Assembly: GCA_934511165.1 (NCBI GenBank)
Contig: CAKSWA010000004.1
Span: forward strand, 1-64,000
Origin: an uncultured Oscillospiraceae bacterium
GTDB lineage: Bacteria; Bacillota; Clostridia; Oscillospirales; Oscillospiraceae
Reading direction: 5' to 3'
DNA: 64,000 bases
A model generated the notes under the pieces. That model was given only the letters and a program-made list of their open reading frames with translations, was not told where the DNA came from and made no database searches. Shown here in pieces: positions 1 to 8,166 of the stretch. Position 1 is the stretch's first letter, and the number at the start of each line of letters is the position of its first letter. The position numbers and the translations under genes are program-made.

Positions 1-30
1 ATGTCGCCGGAGAAAATGATTGATACTCTA

Positions 31-50
31 TTTGCGCCTGCGGGCGCAAA
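31..50. other. Small perfect hairpin at the window edge
   Basis: An 8-bp perfect inverted repeat (31-38 with 43-50) around a TGCG loop. On the plus strand a T run follows 12 bases later (62-67). It could be a remnant of a terminator for a gene to the left of the window, but the T run is badly spaced, so the role is not established. Confidence 0.3.
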
Positions 51-77
51 CTCTGCGAGGCTTTTTTGACAGTCTGA

Positions 78-111
78 GAAATAGCCGATGGCGTCTGCCA
101 TCGGCTATTTC
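78..111 (-). terminator. Hairpin terminator after malY-like gene
   Basis: A perfect 15-bp stem (78-92 with 97-111) with a GTCT loop begins just past the stop codon of the aminotransferase-fold gene at 117. The T-rich part is inside the stem, so it could work in either direction. Confidence 0.65.
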
Positions 112-116
112 TTTCA

Positions 117-1322
117 TCAGGCGTTGAAAACGTATTTGTCCATCCGGTCGAAGGCCTCCTGCACGCGGGAGAGCGGGAGCGCGAGATTCATGCGGATGTG
201 GCAGGGGCCGTGGAACTGGCGGCCGTCCTGCACTGCCACGCCGACATCCCAGCACGCTTTTTCCACATCGTCGATCGTCTTTCCGTGCGATTCGCACCAT
301 TTCGTGCAGTCCACAAAGAGCATGTACGTCCCCTCCGGCTTCGAGACCTCCACACCGGCAAACCGTGTTTTGATATAGTCACAGGCAAAATCAATGTTGC
401 CCGCGATCACGGCGCAGAGCTCGTCCGCCCACTCGCTGCCCTCCGGGGAATAAGCGGCGGCGAGCGCATGCATGGAGAGCACGTTCATGCTGTTATAGTG
501 TGAGAGGGAGCTCTCCTTCTCCATCCGGTCAAGGATCCACGGGCTGTAGGCGATGTGGTACGAGCCCACGAGCCCCGCGAGGTTGAACGTTTTGCTCGGC
601 GCATAGAGCGCGAGCGTCTGGTTTTTCGCGTCCTCACTCACGGACTGCGTCGGCGTGTGGACGACGCCGGGGCGGACAATGTCCGACCAGATCTCGTCCG
701 AGACGATGAATACGTCGTGCTTCGCGCAGAGGGCCGTGAAGCGCTCGACCTCCCAGCGCTCCCACACGCGCCCGGTCGGGTTATGCGGCGAGCAGAACAC
801 CGCAGCATGAATCTTATTCTCTACGATCCGGCGTTCCATATCCTCAAAATCCATACGCCATACGCCTTTTTCGTCCTTCACGAGCGGCGAGAGGATCATG
901 TTGTAGCCGTTATTGCGCAGCGCGCCGGTGAAGCCAATATAAGTGGGCGAATGCAGAAGAACATTCCCGCCCTTCGAGCAGAACACATTCAGCGCGCTGA
1001 CAACGCCGCCGAGCACGCCGTTCTCGTAGCCGAGATTCTCACGCCTGAGTCCTGTTGCGCCGTGGCGCTGCTCCTGCCAGCGGAGGATGCCGTTGACGTA
1101 AGCCTCCGAGGGAAGAAAATATCCATAGGCCGGGTGCCCGGCGCGCTCAATGATCGCAGCCGGAACGGTCGGAACGGTAGGGAAATTCATATCCGCGACC
1201 CACATGGGGATCACGTCAAAGCCCTCGCGCGGCGCGCCCGGCGCAAAACCGTGGCCGACACCGTCGATCGCAAGCGCATCGCGCCCCTGCCGATCCATGA
1301 TGGAGGTAAAATCGTATTTCAT
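117..1322 (-). CDS. MalY/PatB-family PLP-dependent cystathionine beta-lyase / aminotransferase
   Basis: The 401-residue protein is a fold-type I PLP enzyme of the MalY/PatB group, cytoplasmic, expected to cleave C-S bonds of cystathionine or cysteine conjugates, giving pyruvate, ammonia and a thiol. Visible signatures are the WVADMNFP stretch near residue 41, SPHNPTG near 178, the SDEIWSD motif near 208 and the PLP-binding lysine in APSKTFN (K244). Length matches the family (about 390-400). The ATG start at 1322 is preceded by its own promoter and the gene is monocistronic, closed by the hairpin at 78-111. Whether the physiological substrate is cystathionine or a xenobiotic cysteine conjugate cannot be told from sequence. 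Confidence 0.9.
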   Translation of the reverse strand: MKYDFTSIMDRQGRDALAIDGVGHGFAPGAPREGFDVIPMWVADMNFPTVPTVPAAIIERAGHPAYGYFLPSEAYVNGILRWQEQRHGATGLRRENLGYENGVLGGVVSALNVFCSKGGNVLLHSPTYIGFTGALRNNGYNMILSPLVKDEKGVWRMDFEDMERRIVENKIHAAVFCSPHNPTGRVWERWEVERFTALCAKHDVFIVSDEIWSDIVRPGVVHTPTQSVSEDAKNQTLALYAPSKTFNLAGLVGSYHIAYSPWILDRMEKESSLSHYNSMNVLSMHALAAAYSPEGSEWADELCAVIAGNIDFACDYIKTRFAGVEVSKPEGTYMLFVDCTKWCESHGKTIDDVEKACWDVGVAVQDGRQFHGPCHIRMNLALPLSRVQEAFDRMDKYVFNA

Positions 1323-1378
1323 TCGCTCTGCCTCGCTTTTTTGTATTCACGCAGCGGAACAGGCGTCCCGCTGCCGGT

Positions 1379-1407
1379 ATTATACCATCGCCGCGCTGCC
1401 GGGGCAA
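1379..1407 (-). promoter_or_regulatory. Putative sigma-A promoter of the malY-like gene
   Basis: On the minus strand TTGCCC (1407-1402), a 17-base spacer and a perfect TATAAT (1384-1379) lie about 60 bases upstream of the start codon at 1322. Confidence 0.6.
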
Positions 1408-1427
1408 GCGCTGCCGGGAAACGAAAT

Positions 1428-1458
1428 ATCCGCCGCGCAGGAAAACCGCGCGGCGGAT
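1428..1458 (-). terminator. Terminator of the hrcA-grpE-dnaK-dnaJ operon
   Basis: An 11-bp perfect GC-rich stem (1428-1438 with 1448-1458), 9-base loop, starts 16 bases after the dnaJ stop codon; an interrupted T-rich stretch follows on the minus strand. Confidence 0.65.
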
Positions 1459-1473
1459 GTTGGGAAACGGTAT

Positions 1474-2616
1474 TTATTTGCCGCCGAAGATGCCTTTCTT
1501 CTTCGACGTGACGCCGGTGTCGCCGAGACTCTCGCCGAGCTTGCGGAGAAGATCCTTCTGCTCAACGGTCAGGTTCTTCGGCGTGACGACGCGCACCGTG
1601 ACGAACTGGTCGCCGCGGCCGCCGCCGTGGAGATACGGCACGCCCTTGCCGCGCAGACGGAACACCGTTCCGGACTGCGTGCCTTCGGGCACGGTGTATT
1701 TCACCTTGCCATCGATCGTCGGCACCTCGACCTCGGCGCCGAGCGACGCCTGCACGATGGACACGGGCAGCTCATAGAGAATGGACGTGCCTTCGCGCTC
1801 AAACTGCGGATGACTGCGCACGCTCACCGTCACGAGCAGATCGCCCGCCGGGCCGCCGTTGCGTCCGGCGTTGCCGAGCCCGCGCAGGGAGATGGTCTGC
1901 CCATCATCGATACCGGCGGGGATGTCCACCTTGATGCGGCGCGAGCGGCGCACCTTGCCCTTGCCCTTGCAGGTCGGGCACGGCTGGTGGATGATCTTGC
2001 CCGTGCCGCCGCAGCGGGAGCATGGCTCCTGCGTCTGCATCATGCCGAATGGCGTGCGCGCCGTGCGCATCACGCTGCCGCGGCCCTTGCAGTCCGGGCA
2101 GATCTCGGGGGTCGTGCCCTCGGCGCAGCCGGTGCCCTTGCATTTGTCACAGGTTTCGACCTTCATAACGTCCAGCTCGCGGCTGACGCCGAAGCAGGCT
2201 TCCCCAAAGCTGACCTGGACTTCCGTGCGGACGTTCTCGCCGCGCATGGGGGCGTTGGGCGAGCGCTGCGCGCCGCCAAAACCGCCGAAGCCGCTGCTGA
2301 ACCCGCCGCCAAAGCCTCCGCCGAAGAGATCGTTCAGGATGTCGGCAAAGCCGCCGAAGCCCTCGGCGCTCGACTGGAAGCTGGACGGATCGAAGGCTGC
2401 GAAGCCGTACTGGTCGTACTTCGCGCGTTTATCGGCGTCGGAGAGCACCTCGTAGGCCTCGTTGACCTCCTTGAATTTCTGCTCGCACTCCTTGTCGCCG
2501 GGGTGCAGGTCGGGGTGAAATTCCTTTGCCTTTTTCCGGTAGGCTTTCTTTATGTCGTCGGCGCTGGCACTTTTGTCTACGCCAAGCACCTCATAATAAT
2601 CGCGTTTATCGGCCAT
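1474..2616 (-). CDS. dnaJ: Chaperone protein DnaJ
   Basis: Hsp40 co-chaperone that delivers unfolded clients to DnaK and stimulates its ATPase. The 380-residue protein shows a complete type I layout: J domain (1-70) with the HPD triad at residues 34-36, a Gly/Phe-rich linker (about 95-120), the four CxxCxGxG zinc-binding repeats (about 145-210) and the C-terminal client-binding domains. It is the last gene of the hrcA-grpE-dnaK-dnaJ operon, 87 bases after dnaK, and should share its CIRCE/HrcA control. Nothing is missing or unusual. Confidence 0.98.
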   Translation of the reverse strand: MADKRDYYEVLGVDKSASADDIKKAYRKKAKEFHPDLHPGDKECEQKFKEVNEAYEVLSDADKRAKYDQYGFAAFDPSSFQSSAEGFGGFADILNDLFGGGFGGGFSSGFGGFGGAQRSPNAPMRGENVRTEVQVSFGEACFGVSRELDVMKVETCDKCKGTGCAEGTTPEICPDCKGRGSVMRTARTPFGMMQTQEPCSRCGGTGKIIHQPCPTCKGKGKVRRSRRIKVDIPAGIDDGQTISLRGLGNAGRNGGPAGDLLVTVSVRSHPQFEREGTSILYELPVSIVQASLGAEVEVPTIDGKVKYTVPEGTQSGTVFRLRGKGVPYLHGGGRGDQFVTVRVVTPKNLTVEQKDLLRKLGESLGDTGVTSKKKGIFGGK

Positions 2617-2703
2617 ATAGCTATCCTCTTAACATGGAACGCGGGCGGACCGGAAATCCGTCCGCCCCGCATTCCGTTGATTGGGACTCAAATTGGGAAA
2701 CTC

Positions 2704-4569
2704 TTACTTCTTGTCCTTGTCGTCGTCGACCACTTCGTAGTCGGCATCGTAGTACTGACCGCCCTGCTGGCCCTGCTGCGCACCGGGATCGGTGTAGCTC
2801 GCACCGGCGCCCGGATTGCCCTGCGCGCCCTGCGGGTTGGCCTGCTGGTACATCTTCTCGCTGACCTTGTAGAAGGCCTGCGTCAGCTCTTCGGTCGCCT
2901 TCTTGATGGACTCGGTGTCGGTGCCGGAGAGGGCGGTCTTCAGGCTCGCGAGCTTCTGCTCCACTTCGCCCTTGTCGGCGGCGTCGAGCTTATCGCCCAT
3001 CTCGGAGAGGGTCTTCTCGGTCTGGTAGACCATCTGGTCACCGGCATTGCGGACATCGACTTCTTCCTTGCGCTTCTTATCCTCAGCGGCAAACTGCTCG
3101 GCCTCTTTAACGGCCTTGTCGATGTCGTCCTTGGAGAGGTTGGAGGAAGCGGTGATGGTGATGTGCTGCTCCTTGCCGGTGCCGAGATCCTTCGCGGAGA
3201 CGTTCACGATGCCGTTGGCGTCGATATCGAAGGTGACCTCGATCTGCGGCACGCCGCGGCGCGCCGGGGCGATGCCGTCCAGATGGAAGCGGCCGAGGCT
3301 CTTGTTGTACTGCGCCATCTCGCGCTCGCCCTGCAGGACGTTGACCTCAACGGAGGTCTGGTTGTCCGCGGCGGTGGAGAACACCTGGCTCTTGCGGGTC
3401 GGGATGGTGGTGTTGCGGTCGATGAGCTTGGTGCAGACGCCGCCGAGCGTCTCGATGCCAAGAGACAGCGGGGTCACGTCGAGCAGCAGGATGCCTTCCA
3501 CGTCGCCGCCGAGCACGCCGCCCTGAATGGCAGCGCCCACGGCCACGCACTCATCGGGGTTAATGCCCTTGAAGGGCTCTTTACCGGTGAAGCTCTTCAC
3601 GGCTTCCTGCACAGCGGGGATACGGGTGGAGCCGCCGACGAGCAGCACCTTGCTCAGATCGTTCACGGAGAGGCCAGCGTCGCTCAGTGCCTGACGGACA
3701 GGGGCCATCGTGCGCTCCACGAGGTGATGGGTCAACTCGTTGAACTTTGCGCGGGTCAGGGTGACATCCAGGTGCTTCGGGCCGTTCGCATCGGCGGTGA
3801 TATACGGCAGGTTGACGTTGGTGCTCGTCACGCCGGACAGATCGCACTTCGCCTTTTCGGCGGCCTCGCGCAGGCGCTGCATGGCGACCTTATCGCCGGA
3901 GAGGTCAACGCCCTCGGCCTTCTTGAACTCTTCCACGAGGTAATCGGTCACGCACTTATCAAAGTCGTCGCCGCCGAGACGGGTGTCGCCCGCGGTAGCC
4001 AGAACTTCGATAACGCCGTCGCCGATCTCGAGCACGGACACATCGAACGTGCCGCCGCCGAGGTCGTAGACCATGATCTTCTGCTCGGATTCCTTATCGA
4101 GACCGTAGGCCAGAGCAGCCGCGGTCGGCTCGTTGATGATACGCTTGACATCGAGACCCGCGATCTTGCCGGCGTCCTTGGTGGCCTGACGCTGGCTGTC
4201 GGAGAAGTACGCCGGGACGGTGATGACCGCGTCGGTCACGGTTTCGCCGAGATACGCTTCCGCGTCGGTCTTGAGCTTCTGCAGCACCATAGCGCTGATC
4301 TCGGGGGGCGTGTAGCTCTTGCCGTCGATGTTGACGCGGTAGTTGGTGCCCATCTCACGCTTGATGGAGGAAATGGTGCGGTCGGGGTTGGTGATGGCCT
4401 GGCGCTTTGCAACCTGGCCGACCATACGCTCGCCGGTCTTGGAGAACGCTACGACGGACGGCGTGGTGCGCGCGCCCTCGGCGTTGGGGATGACTTTCGG
4501 TTCGCCGCCTTCCATAACGGCGACGCAACTATTGGTAGTGCCAAGATCGATACCGATGATTTTAGACAT
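2704..4569 (-). CDS. dnaK: Chaperone protein DnaK (Hsp70)
   Basis: ATP-dependent Hsp70 chaperone of 621 residues, a normal Gram-positive length. The N terminus carries the phosphate-1 motif [11 protein letters not shown]; the phosphate-2 motif DLGGGTFD and the adenosine motif (LVGGSTRIP) follow, then the substrate-binding domain and a Gly/Gln-rich lid tail ending in acidic residues. It lies between grpE (66 bases upstream) and dnaJ in the heat-shock operon, so it is expected to be repressed by HrcA at the CIRCE sites near 6278-6327. Confidence 0.99.
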   Translation of the reverse strand: MSKIIGIDLGTTNSCVAVMEGGEPKVIPNAEGARTTPSVVAFSKTGERMVGQVAKRQAITNPDRTISSIKREMGTNYRVNIDGKSYTPPEISAMVLQKLKTDAEAYLGETVTDAVITVPAYFSDSQRQATKDAGKIAGLDVKRIINEPTAAALAYGLDKESEQKIMVYDLGGGTFDVSVLEIGDGVIEVLATAGDTRLGGDDFDKCVTDYLVEEFKKAEGVDLSGDKVAMQRLREAAEKAKCDLSGVTSTNVNLPYITADANGPKHLDVTLTRAKFNELTHHLVERTMAPVRQALSDAGLSVNDLSKVLLVGGSTRIPAVQEAVKSFTGKEPFKGINPDECVAVGAAIQGGVLGGDVEGILLLDVTPLSLGIETLGGVCTKLIDRNTTIPTRKSQVFSTAADNQTSVEVNVLQGEREMAQYNKSLGRFHLDGIAPARRGVPQIEVTFDIDANGIVNVSAKDLGTGKEQHITITASSNLSKDDIDKAVKEAEQFAAEDKKRKEEVDVRNAGDQMVYQTEKTLSEMGDKLDAADKGEVEQKLASLKTALSGTDTESIKKATEELTQAFYKVSEKMYQQANPQGAQGNPGAGASYTDPGAQQGQQGGQYYDADYEVVDDDKDKK

Positions 4570-4635
4570 AATGATTGCCTCCTGTATAGACGAAATATTT
4601 TTATTAACTATGGGATGATATATTCAAACGGGAAA

Positions 4636-5190
4636 TCAGTTGGCGACCTGCACCATGCTGAAGCGGATCACCCGATCGCCCATTTTGAAGCCTTTCTGGA
4701 ACTCCTGCACAATCTCGCCCTCGCCCTTATCGGGGTCTTCCATGTGCATGACGGCGTTGTGCTCGTTGGGGTCGAATTTCTGACCGACGGTCTCGATCGG
4801 CGTGACGCCGAGCGCCTTGAGCGCTTCGAGGAACTGGGTCATCGTCATTTCCACGCCCTTTTTGTAAGCCTCGTCCGCGGTTTCCTGCCGGAGAGCGCGT
4901 TCGAGATTATCAAAGATCGGCAGCAGCTTTTTGAGCGTGTCGGCTTTGACATCGGCGTAGATGTTGTCGCGCTCTCTGGCTGAGCGCTTGCGGAAGTTGT
5001 CGTATTCGGCGCGGAGCCGGAGGTTTTTGTCCTTTTCCGCGGCGAGGTCGTTCTGCGCGCTTTCAAGCTCCGCGCGAAGCGCGTCCGTTTCGGACACCTC
5101 CTCGACCATCGCCTCCGGCGCTTCTTCGACCGGCGTTTCTTCGATGGGCTGCTCTTCCTTCGGAGCGGTTTCCTTATTCTTGCTGCTCAT
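4636..5190 (-). CDS. grpE: Nucleotide exchange factor GrpE
   Basis: GrpE releases ADP from DnaK. The 184-residue protein has a disordered acidic N terminus rich in Glu/Pro (1-35), a long coiled-coil helix (about 38-80) and the C-terminal beta domain with the family signature ending in FxxGFKMGDRVIR and a final MVQVAN. Its ATG at 5190 lies inside the 3' end of hrcA (17-base overlap), suggesting translational coupling. It is the second gene of the CIRCE operon. Confidence 0.97.
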   Translation of the reverse strand: MSSKNKETAPKEEQPIEETPVEEAPEAMVEEVSETDALRAELESAQNDLAAEKDKNLRLRAEYDNFRKRSARERDNIYADVKADTLKKLLPIFDNLERALRQETADEAYKKGVEMTMTQFLEALKALGVTPIETVGQKFDPNEHNAVMHMEDPDKGEGEIVQEFQKGFKMGDRVIRFSMVQVAN

Positions 5191-6262
5191 CGGTCCATGT
5201 GTCTCCTTTAACTATCATTTTTCCGAAGCCCGCAGGGGCTTCGCCTGCGCCGAGCAGACGGCTGAGTCCGTCGGCAATGTATTTGAGCTTGGCGGCCACG
5301 GCGCTGTAGTCCATCCGCAGCGGCCCGACCACGCCGATCAGTCCGCGCTGACCTTCGCCGGCGTCGTAGCTTGCCATGACAACGCTTGAATCGCGCAGCT
5401 CCTCGGCAACGTTTTCCGGCCCGATGATGACCCGGACGGGGTTGCCGTCCGCCGCGCCCGGCAGACGCATGAGATGGTCGGAATCGGAAAGGTAGCTGAT
5501 GACGCGGTGCGCCTTGTCGGGATCGCGGAACTCCGGCTGCTGCAAAAGACTGCTCTCGCCGGTGACGTATGCCGCGCCCGCGCGGCTCTCGCTCAAAACC
5601 TCGATGGCGTAGGCGGCGATGATGGAGGCAAGCCCCATCGTGTCGCGCGCCGCGCGCTCCGTGGCGGAGATGAGCACCGGCGTGATGCTCTCTTCGGGGA
5701 GATTTGTGAAGCCCGCGTTGAAGAGCGCCGAGAGCTTCTGGATCTGCCCCTGCTCCACCGAGAACGGCAGATGCACGAGCTTGTTCTTAACGGTATTGTC
5801 TCCGAGAAGAACAACGATTATGAAGGTGTTCGCGTCAATGTAGAGAAGATCGAACCGCTTGATCGTCGCAGCGCGCGGCGCGCTGAGCGTGAGCGCCGGG
5901 TAGCCGGTGAGCTGACCGGCAAGCTTGCCGGCGTCGCTCATGAGCTTGTCGAGCTGCTCCATCTTCTGGCTCAGCCGGGCGTTGATCGCCTTGGCCTCTT
6001 CCACGGAGAGGCGCTGCCGCTCCATGAGCTCGTTTACGTAGAACCGGTAGCCCTGCGGTGAGGGGATGCGCCCCGCGCTTGTGTGCGGCTGCTCCAGATA
6101 GCCGAGCGCTGTGAGCTCGGAGAGCTCGTTGCGGATCGTGGCGCTGCTGCACCCGAGTCCGGCGATCTCCGCGATCGTCTTGGAGCCGACCGGCTCTGCC
6201 GTGCGGATGTATTCATCCACAACAGCCGCGAGTATTTTCTTTTTTCTCTGGCTGATTTCCAC
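5174..6262 (-). CDS. hrcA: Heat-inducible transcription repressor HrcA
   Basis: Repressor of class I heat-shock genes that binds CIRCE. The 362-residue protein has an N-terminal winged helix (residues 1-75, beginning MEISQRKKKIL) and the C-terminal GAF-like dimerisation domain. I take the GTG at 6262 as start because a GAGGAA ribosome-binding site sits eight bases upstream and the protein begins exactly where HrcA proteins begin. First gene of the hrcA-grpE-dnaK-dnaJ operon, downstream of two overlapping CIRCE sites, so it is autoregulated. Confidence 0.96.
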   Translation of the reverse strand: MEISQRKKKILAAVVDEYIRTAEPVGSKTIAEIAGLGCSSATIRNELSELTALGYLEQPHTSAGRIPSPQGYRFYVNELMERQRLSVEEAKAINARLSQKMEQLDKLMSDAGKLAGQLTGYPALTLSAPRAATIKRFDLLYIDANTFIIVVLLGDNTVKNKLVHLPFSVEQGQIQKLSALFNAGFTNLPEESITPVLISATERAARDTMGLASIIAAYAIEVLSESRAGAAYVTGESSLLQQPEFRDPDKAHRVISYLSDSDHLMRLPGAADGNPVRVIIGPENVAEELRDSSVVMASYDAGEGQRGLIGVVGPLRMDYSAVAAKLKYIADGLSRLLGAGEAPAGFGKMIVKGDTWTDEQQE

Positions 6263-6277
6263 GGCGGTTTCCTCGCA

Positions 6278-6304
6278 TTAGCACTGTGTGCCGTCGAGTG
6301 TTGG
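6278..6304. promoter_or_regulatory. CIRCE operator, degenerate copy
   Basis: TTAGCACTG, nine bases, then GAGTGTTGG. Against the consensus TTAGCACTC-N9-GAGTGCTAA the left arm matches 8/9 and the right arm 6/9. It shares its last four bases with the next, better CIRCE copy and lies in the 5' leader of hrcA. Confidence 0.6.
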
Positions 6305-6327
6305 CACTCTCTTCTTACGAGTGCTAA
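6301..6327. promoter_or_regulatory. CIRCE operator, near-perfect copy
   Basis: TTGGCACTC, nine bases, then GAGTGCTAA: 17 of 18 arm positions match the CIRCE consensus. It overlaps the -10 region of the hrcA promoter, so bound HrcA would block transcription initiation of hrcA-grpE-dnaK-dnaJ. Confidence 0.95.
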
Positions 6328-6354
6328 TTTACCACTCCTTTATATAAATGTCAA
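6326..6354 (-). promoter_or_regulatory. Sigma-A promoter of the hrcA operon
   Basis: Minus-strand TTGACA (6354-6349), 17-base spacer, TAAATT (6331-6326). The -10 overlaps the right arm of the CIRCE site. Confidence 0.8.
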
Positions 6355-6380
6355 GCGTTCCGCAAAGATTTAAAAAACCG

Positions 6381-6408
6381 TTCACAAATAAAAAAAGTGG
6401 TGTATAAT
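6381..6408 (+). promoter_or_regulatory. Sigma-A promoter of the AAA+ ATPase gene
   Basis: TTCACA (6381-6386), 16-base spacer, perfect TATAAT (6403-6408), divergent from and about 30 bases away from the hrcA promoter. Confidence 0.75.
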
Positions 6409-6456
6409 GGAGAAAAAATTCCGCCCGGCCGGGCGGCCGAAAAAGGAGACAGCGCC

Positions 6457-7884
6457 ATGCCGACACCCTGGAAACGCTCCCCGGAGGAGCTGCACAAAAC
6501 CTATATTGCCAACACGGAGGCGTTTTATAAAGTTGCGGGGCGCGGTCTCGCACAGGAGCTGGACGAGTTCGTGGTCTCGTGTGCGCTCGGCCTCTGGAAA
6601 GGAAGCCCCCGGCTCGGCCAGCAGCACGTGGACGCGGTGAATCAGCTCTATTCCAAGGGGCGCAAACCCGGCGCATACCTTCTCTGGGAGCTCACCGAGA
6701 AGGTGTGCAAAAGTGCCGATTTCCTGCCGCCGCTCTTTTTCTGGAATCTGACGGAGCAGGACGCGCGCCGCGGCTCGGCCAACTCGCGCATTTTCGTGCG
6801 CATGCTTACAAACATACTGCTTTATCTCGCCGCCGTGGACGACGAAGTCACGATGGCTGAGGCCGAGTATATCACCGAGTGCTCGGATAAGCTCACCGCC
6901 ATTTGTGACGGGGCGAACGTCATGAAATCCAAAGCGCCCATCAATGCCGTGGATTACGTGACGAGCGGCGAGCAGCCGTTTACGGCGCAGACGGGCGTTT
7001 CCGCCGCCGGCGAAAAGAAAGCGGGCGTCGAGGCGTCCGCGCAGAAGGAAGCCGAGCCCGAAAAGCCGAATCTTGAAGAGCTCATGGCCGAGCTGGAGGA
7101 GCTCGTCGGCCTTGGAACGGTCAAGCGCGAGGTAAAAAATCTCACCAATTTAATTAAAGTGCGCAAGCTGCGCGAGGAAAACGGCCTGCCGAACAGCGCC
7201 ATGAGTCTGCACATGGTGTTCCTCGGCAACCCCGGCACCGGCAAAACGACCGTGGCGCGGCTCATGGCCGGGCTGTACGCCGCCATCGGCGCATTGAGCA
7301 AGGGGCAGCTCGTCGAGGTCGACCGTTCCGGGCTCGTCGCGGGCTACGTCGGGCAGACGGCGCTCAAAACGCAGGAGGTCATCCAGTCGGCGCTCGGCGG
7401 CGTACTGTTCATCGACGAGGCGTACTCGCTCGCCTCCGGCGGCGAGAACGATTTCGGCCGCGAGGCGATCGAAACGCTGCTCAAGGCCATGGAGGATCAC
7501 CGTGACGATCTTGTTGTGATCGTCGCCGGGTACGATGAGCCGATGGAGAAGTTCATCAACTCCAACCCCGGCTTGCAGTCGCGCTTCAATAAATACATGT
7601 ATTTCCCCGATTACAACGGCGAAGAGCTCATGGCCATGTTTGAGATGCGCTGCAAAAAGAACGGCTACTGCCTCACCGAGGAAGCGGAGGCGTATGCGAA
7701 GGAGTTCTTCGAGGACATGTACAAAAACCGCGACGATAACTTCGGCAACGGCCGCGATGTGCGAAACCGCTTCGAGGACATCATCTCCCGCCAGGCCAAC
7801 CGCCTCGCCGCCATGGAAGCCCCGGCAAAGGACGATCTCATGACCATCACGAAAGAGGACTTCCTCGTTCCCGCGGAGGAATAA
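6457..7884 (+). CDS. CbbX/SpoVK-type AAA+ ATPase
   Basis: A 475-residue single-domain AAA+ protein. Walker A (GNPGTGKT, residues 257-264) and Walker B (VLFIDEA, near 316) are intact, and the VDRSGLVAGYVGQTA stretch after Walker A is typical of the CbbX, SpoVK and mycobacterial EccA group. The N-terminal 200 residues are helical, with a TerB-like stretch (YLAAVDDEVTMAEAEY), then a Glu/Ala-rich linker. The frame is open from 6397, but I start at the ATG at 6457 because GGAG lies eight bases upstream. It is transcribed alone between its promoter and the strong terminator at 7915. Relatives act as remodelling motors; the substrate here is unknown. Confidence 0.85.
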   Translation: MPTPWKRSPEELHKTYIANTEAFYKVAGRGLAQELDEFVVSCALGLWKGSPRLGQQHVDAVNQLYSKGRKPGAYLLWELTEKVCKSADFLPPLFFWNLTEQDARRGSANSRIFVRMLTNILLYLAAVDDEVTMAEAEYITECSDKLTAICDGANVMKSKAPINAVDYVTSGEQPFTAQTGVSAAGEKKAGVEASAQKEAEPEKPNLEELMAELEELVGLGTVKREVKNLTNLIKVRKLREENGLPNSAMSLHMVFLGNPGTGKTTVARLMAGLYAAIGALSKGQLVEVDRSGLVAGYVGQTALKTQEVIQSALGGVLFIDEAYSLASGGENDFGREAIETLLKAMEDHRDDLVVIVAGYDEPMEKFINSNPGLQSRFNKYMYFPDYNGEELMAMFEMRCKKNGYCLTEEAEAYAKEFFEDMYKNRDDNFGNGRDVRNRFEDIISRQANRLAAMEAPAKDDLMTITKEDFLVPAEE

Positions 7885-7914
7885 GAGAGTCACAAAACCG
7901 AATAGCCAGACGCG

Positions 7915-7953
7915 AACCGCCGCCGGAGGCAAGTCCCTCCGGCGGCGGTTTTT
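7915..7953 (+). terminator. Strong intrinsic terminator after the AAA+ gene
   Basis: A perfect 15-bp GC-rich stem (7915-7929 with 7936-7950), CAAGTC loop, followed by TTT. It separates the ATPase gene from the toxin island. From 7954 to 8105 I see no gene. Confidence 0.92.
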
Positions 7954-8111
7954 AGTGTTCGTTAATGTCACGGAACGTGTGCATATTACGTGCCGTAACT
8001 GTCGCTCAATGATTTTTGACACCGCAAAACCCCTGCAATATCAATGGCTATACGATTCGTGAAATCCGACGGAAAAGTTGATGAACACGGAGCGTGATTT
8101 TCTGCTACTAT

Positions 8112-8146
8112 ATAGATATGAAACACAAATTGTGTTTTAAATCTAT
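8112..8146. promoter_or_regulatory. Interrupted dyad upstream of the toxin gene
   Basis: ATAGAT (8112-8117) pairs with ATCTAT (8141-8146) and AAACACA (8121-8127) pairs with TGTGTTT (8131-8137), all symmetric about position 8129. It ends about 20 bases before the toxin start and overlaps TATA-like bases at 8106-8114. It could be a repressor operator or a leader hairpin; neither is proven. Confidence 0.5.
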
Positions 8147-8166
8147 AGAAAGCAGAAAGGATGGCC

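Noticed and set aside
1150..4983. A 1,277-codon plus-strand open frame
   Set aside because: It lies antisense to dnaJ, dnaK and grpE, whose protein families are unmistakable; GC-rich codon bias creates long antisense frames. Its translation has no recognisable domain.
6457..7884. RuBisCO activase CbbX
   Set aside because: Sequence is of the CbbX AAA+ group, but no carbon-fixation gene is nearby and the N-terminal domain differs; only the wider family is claimed.
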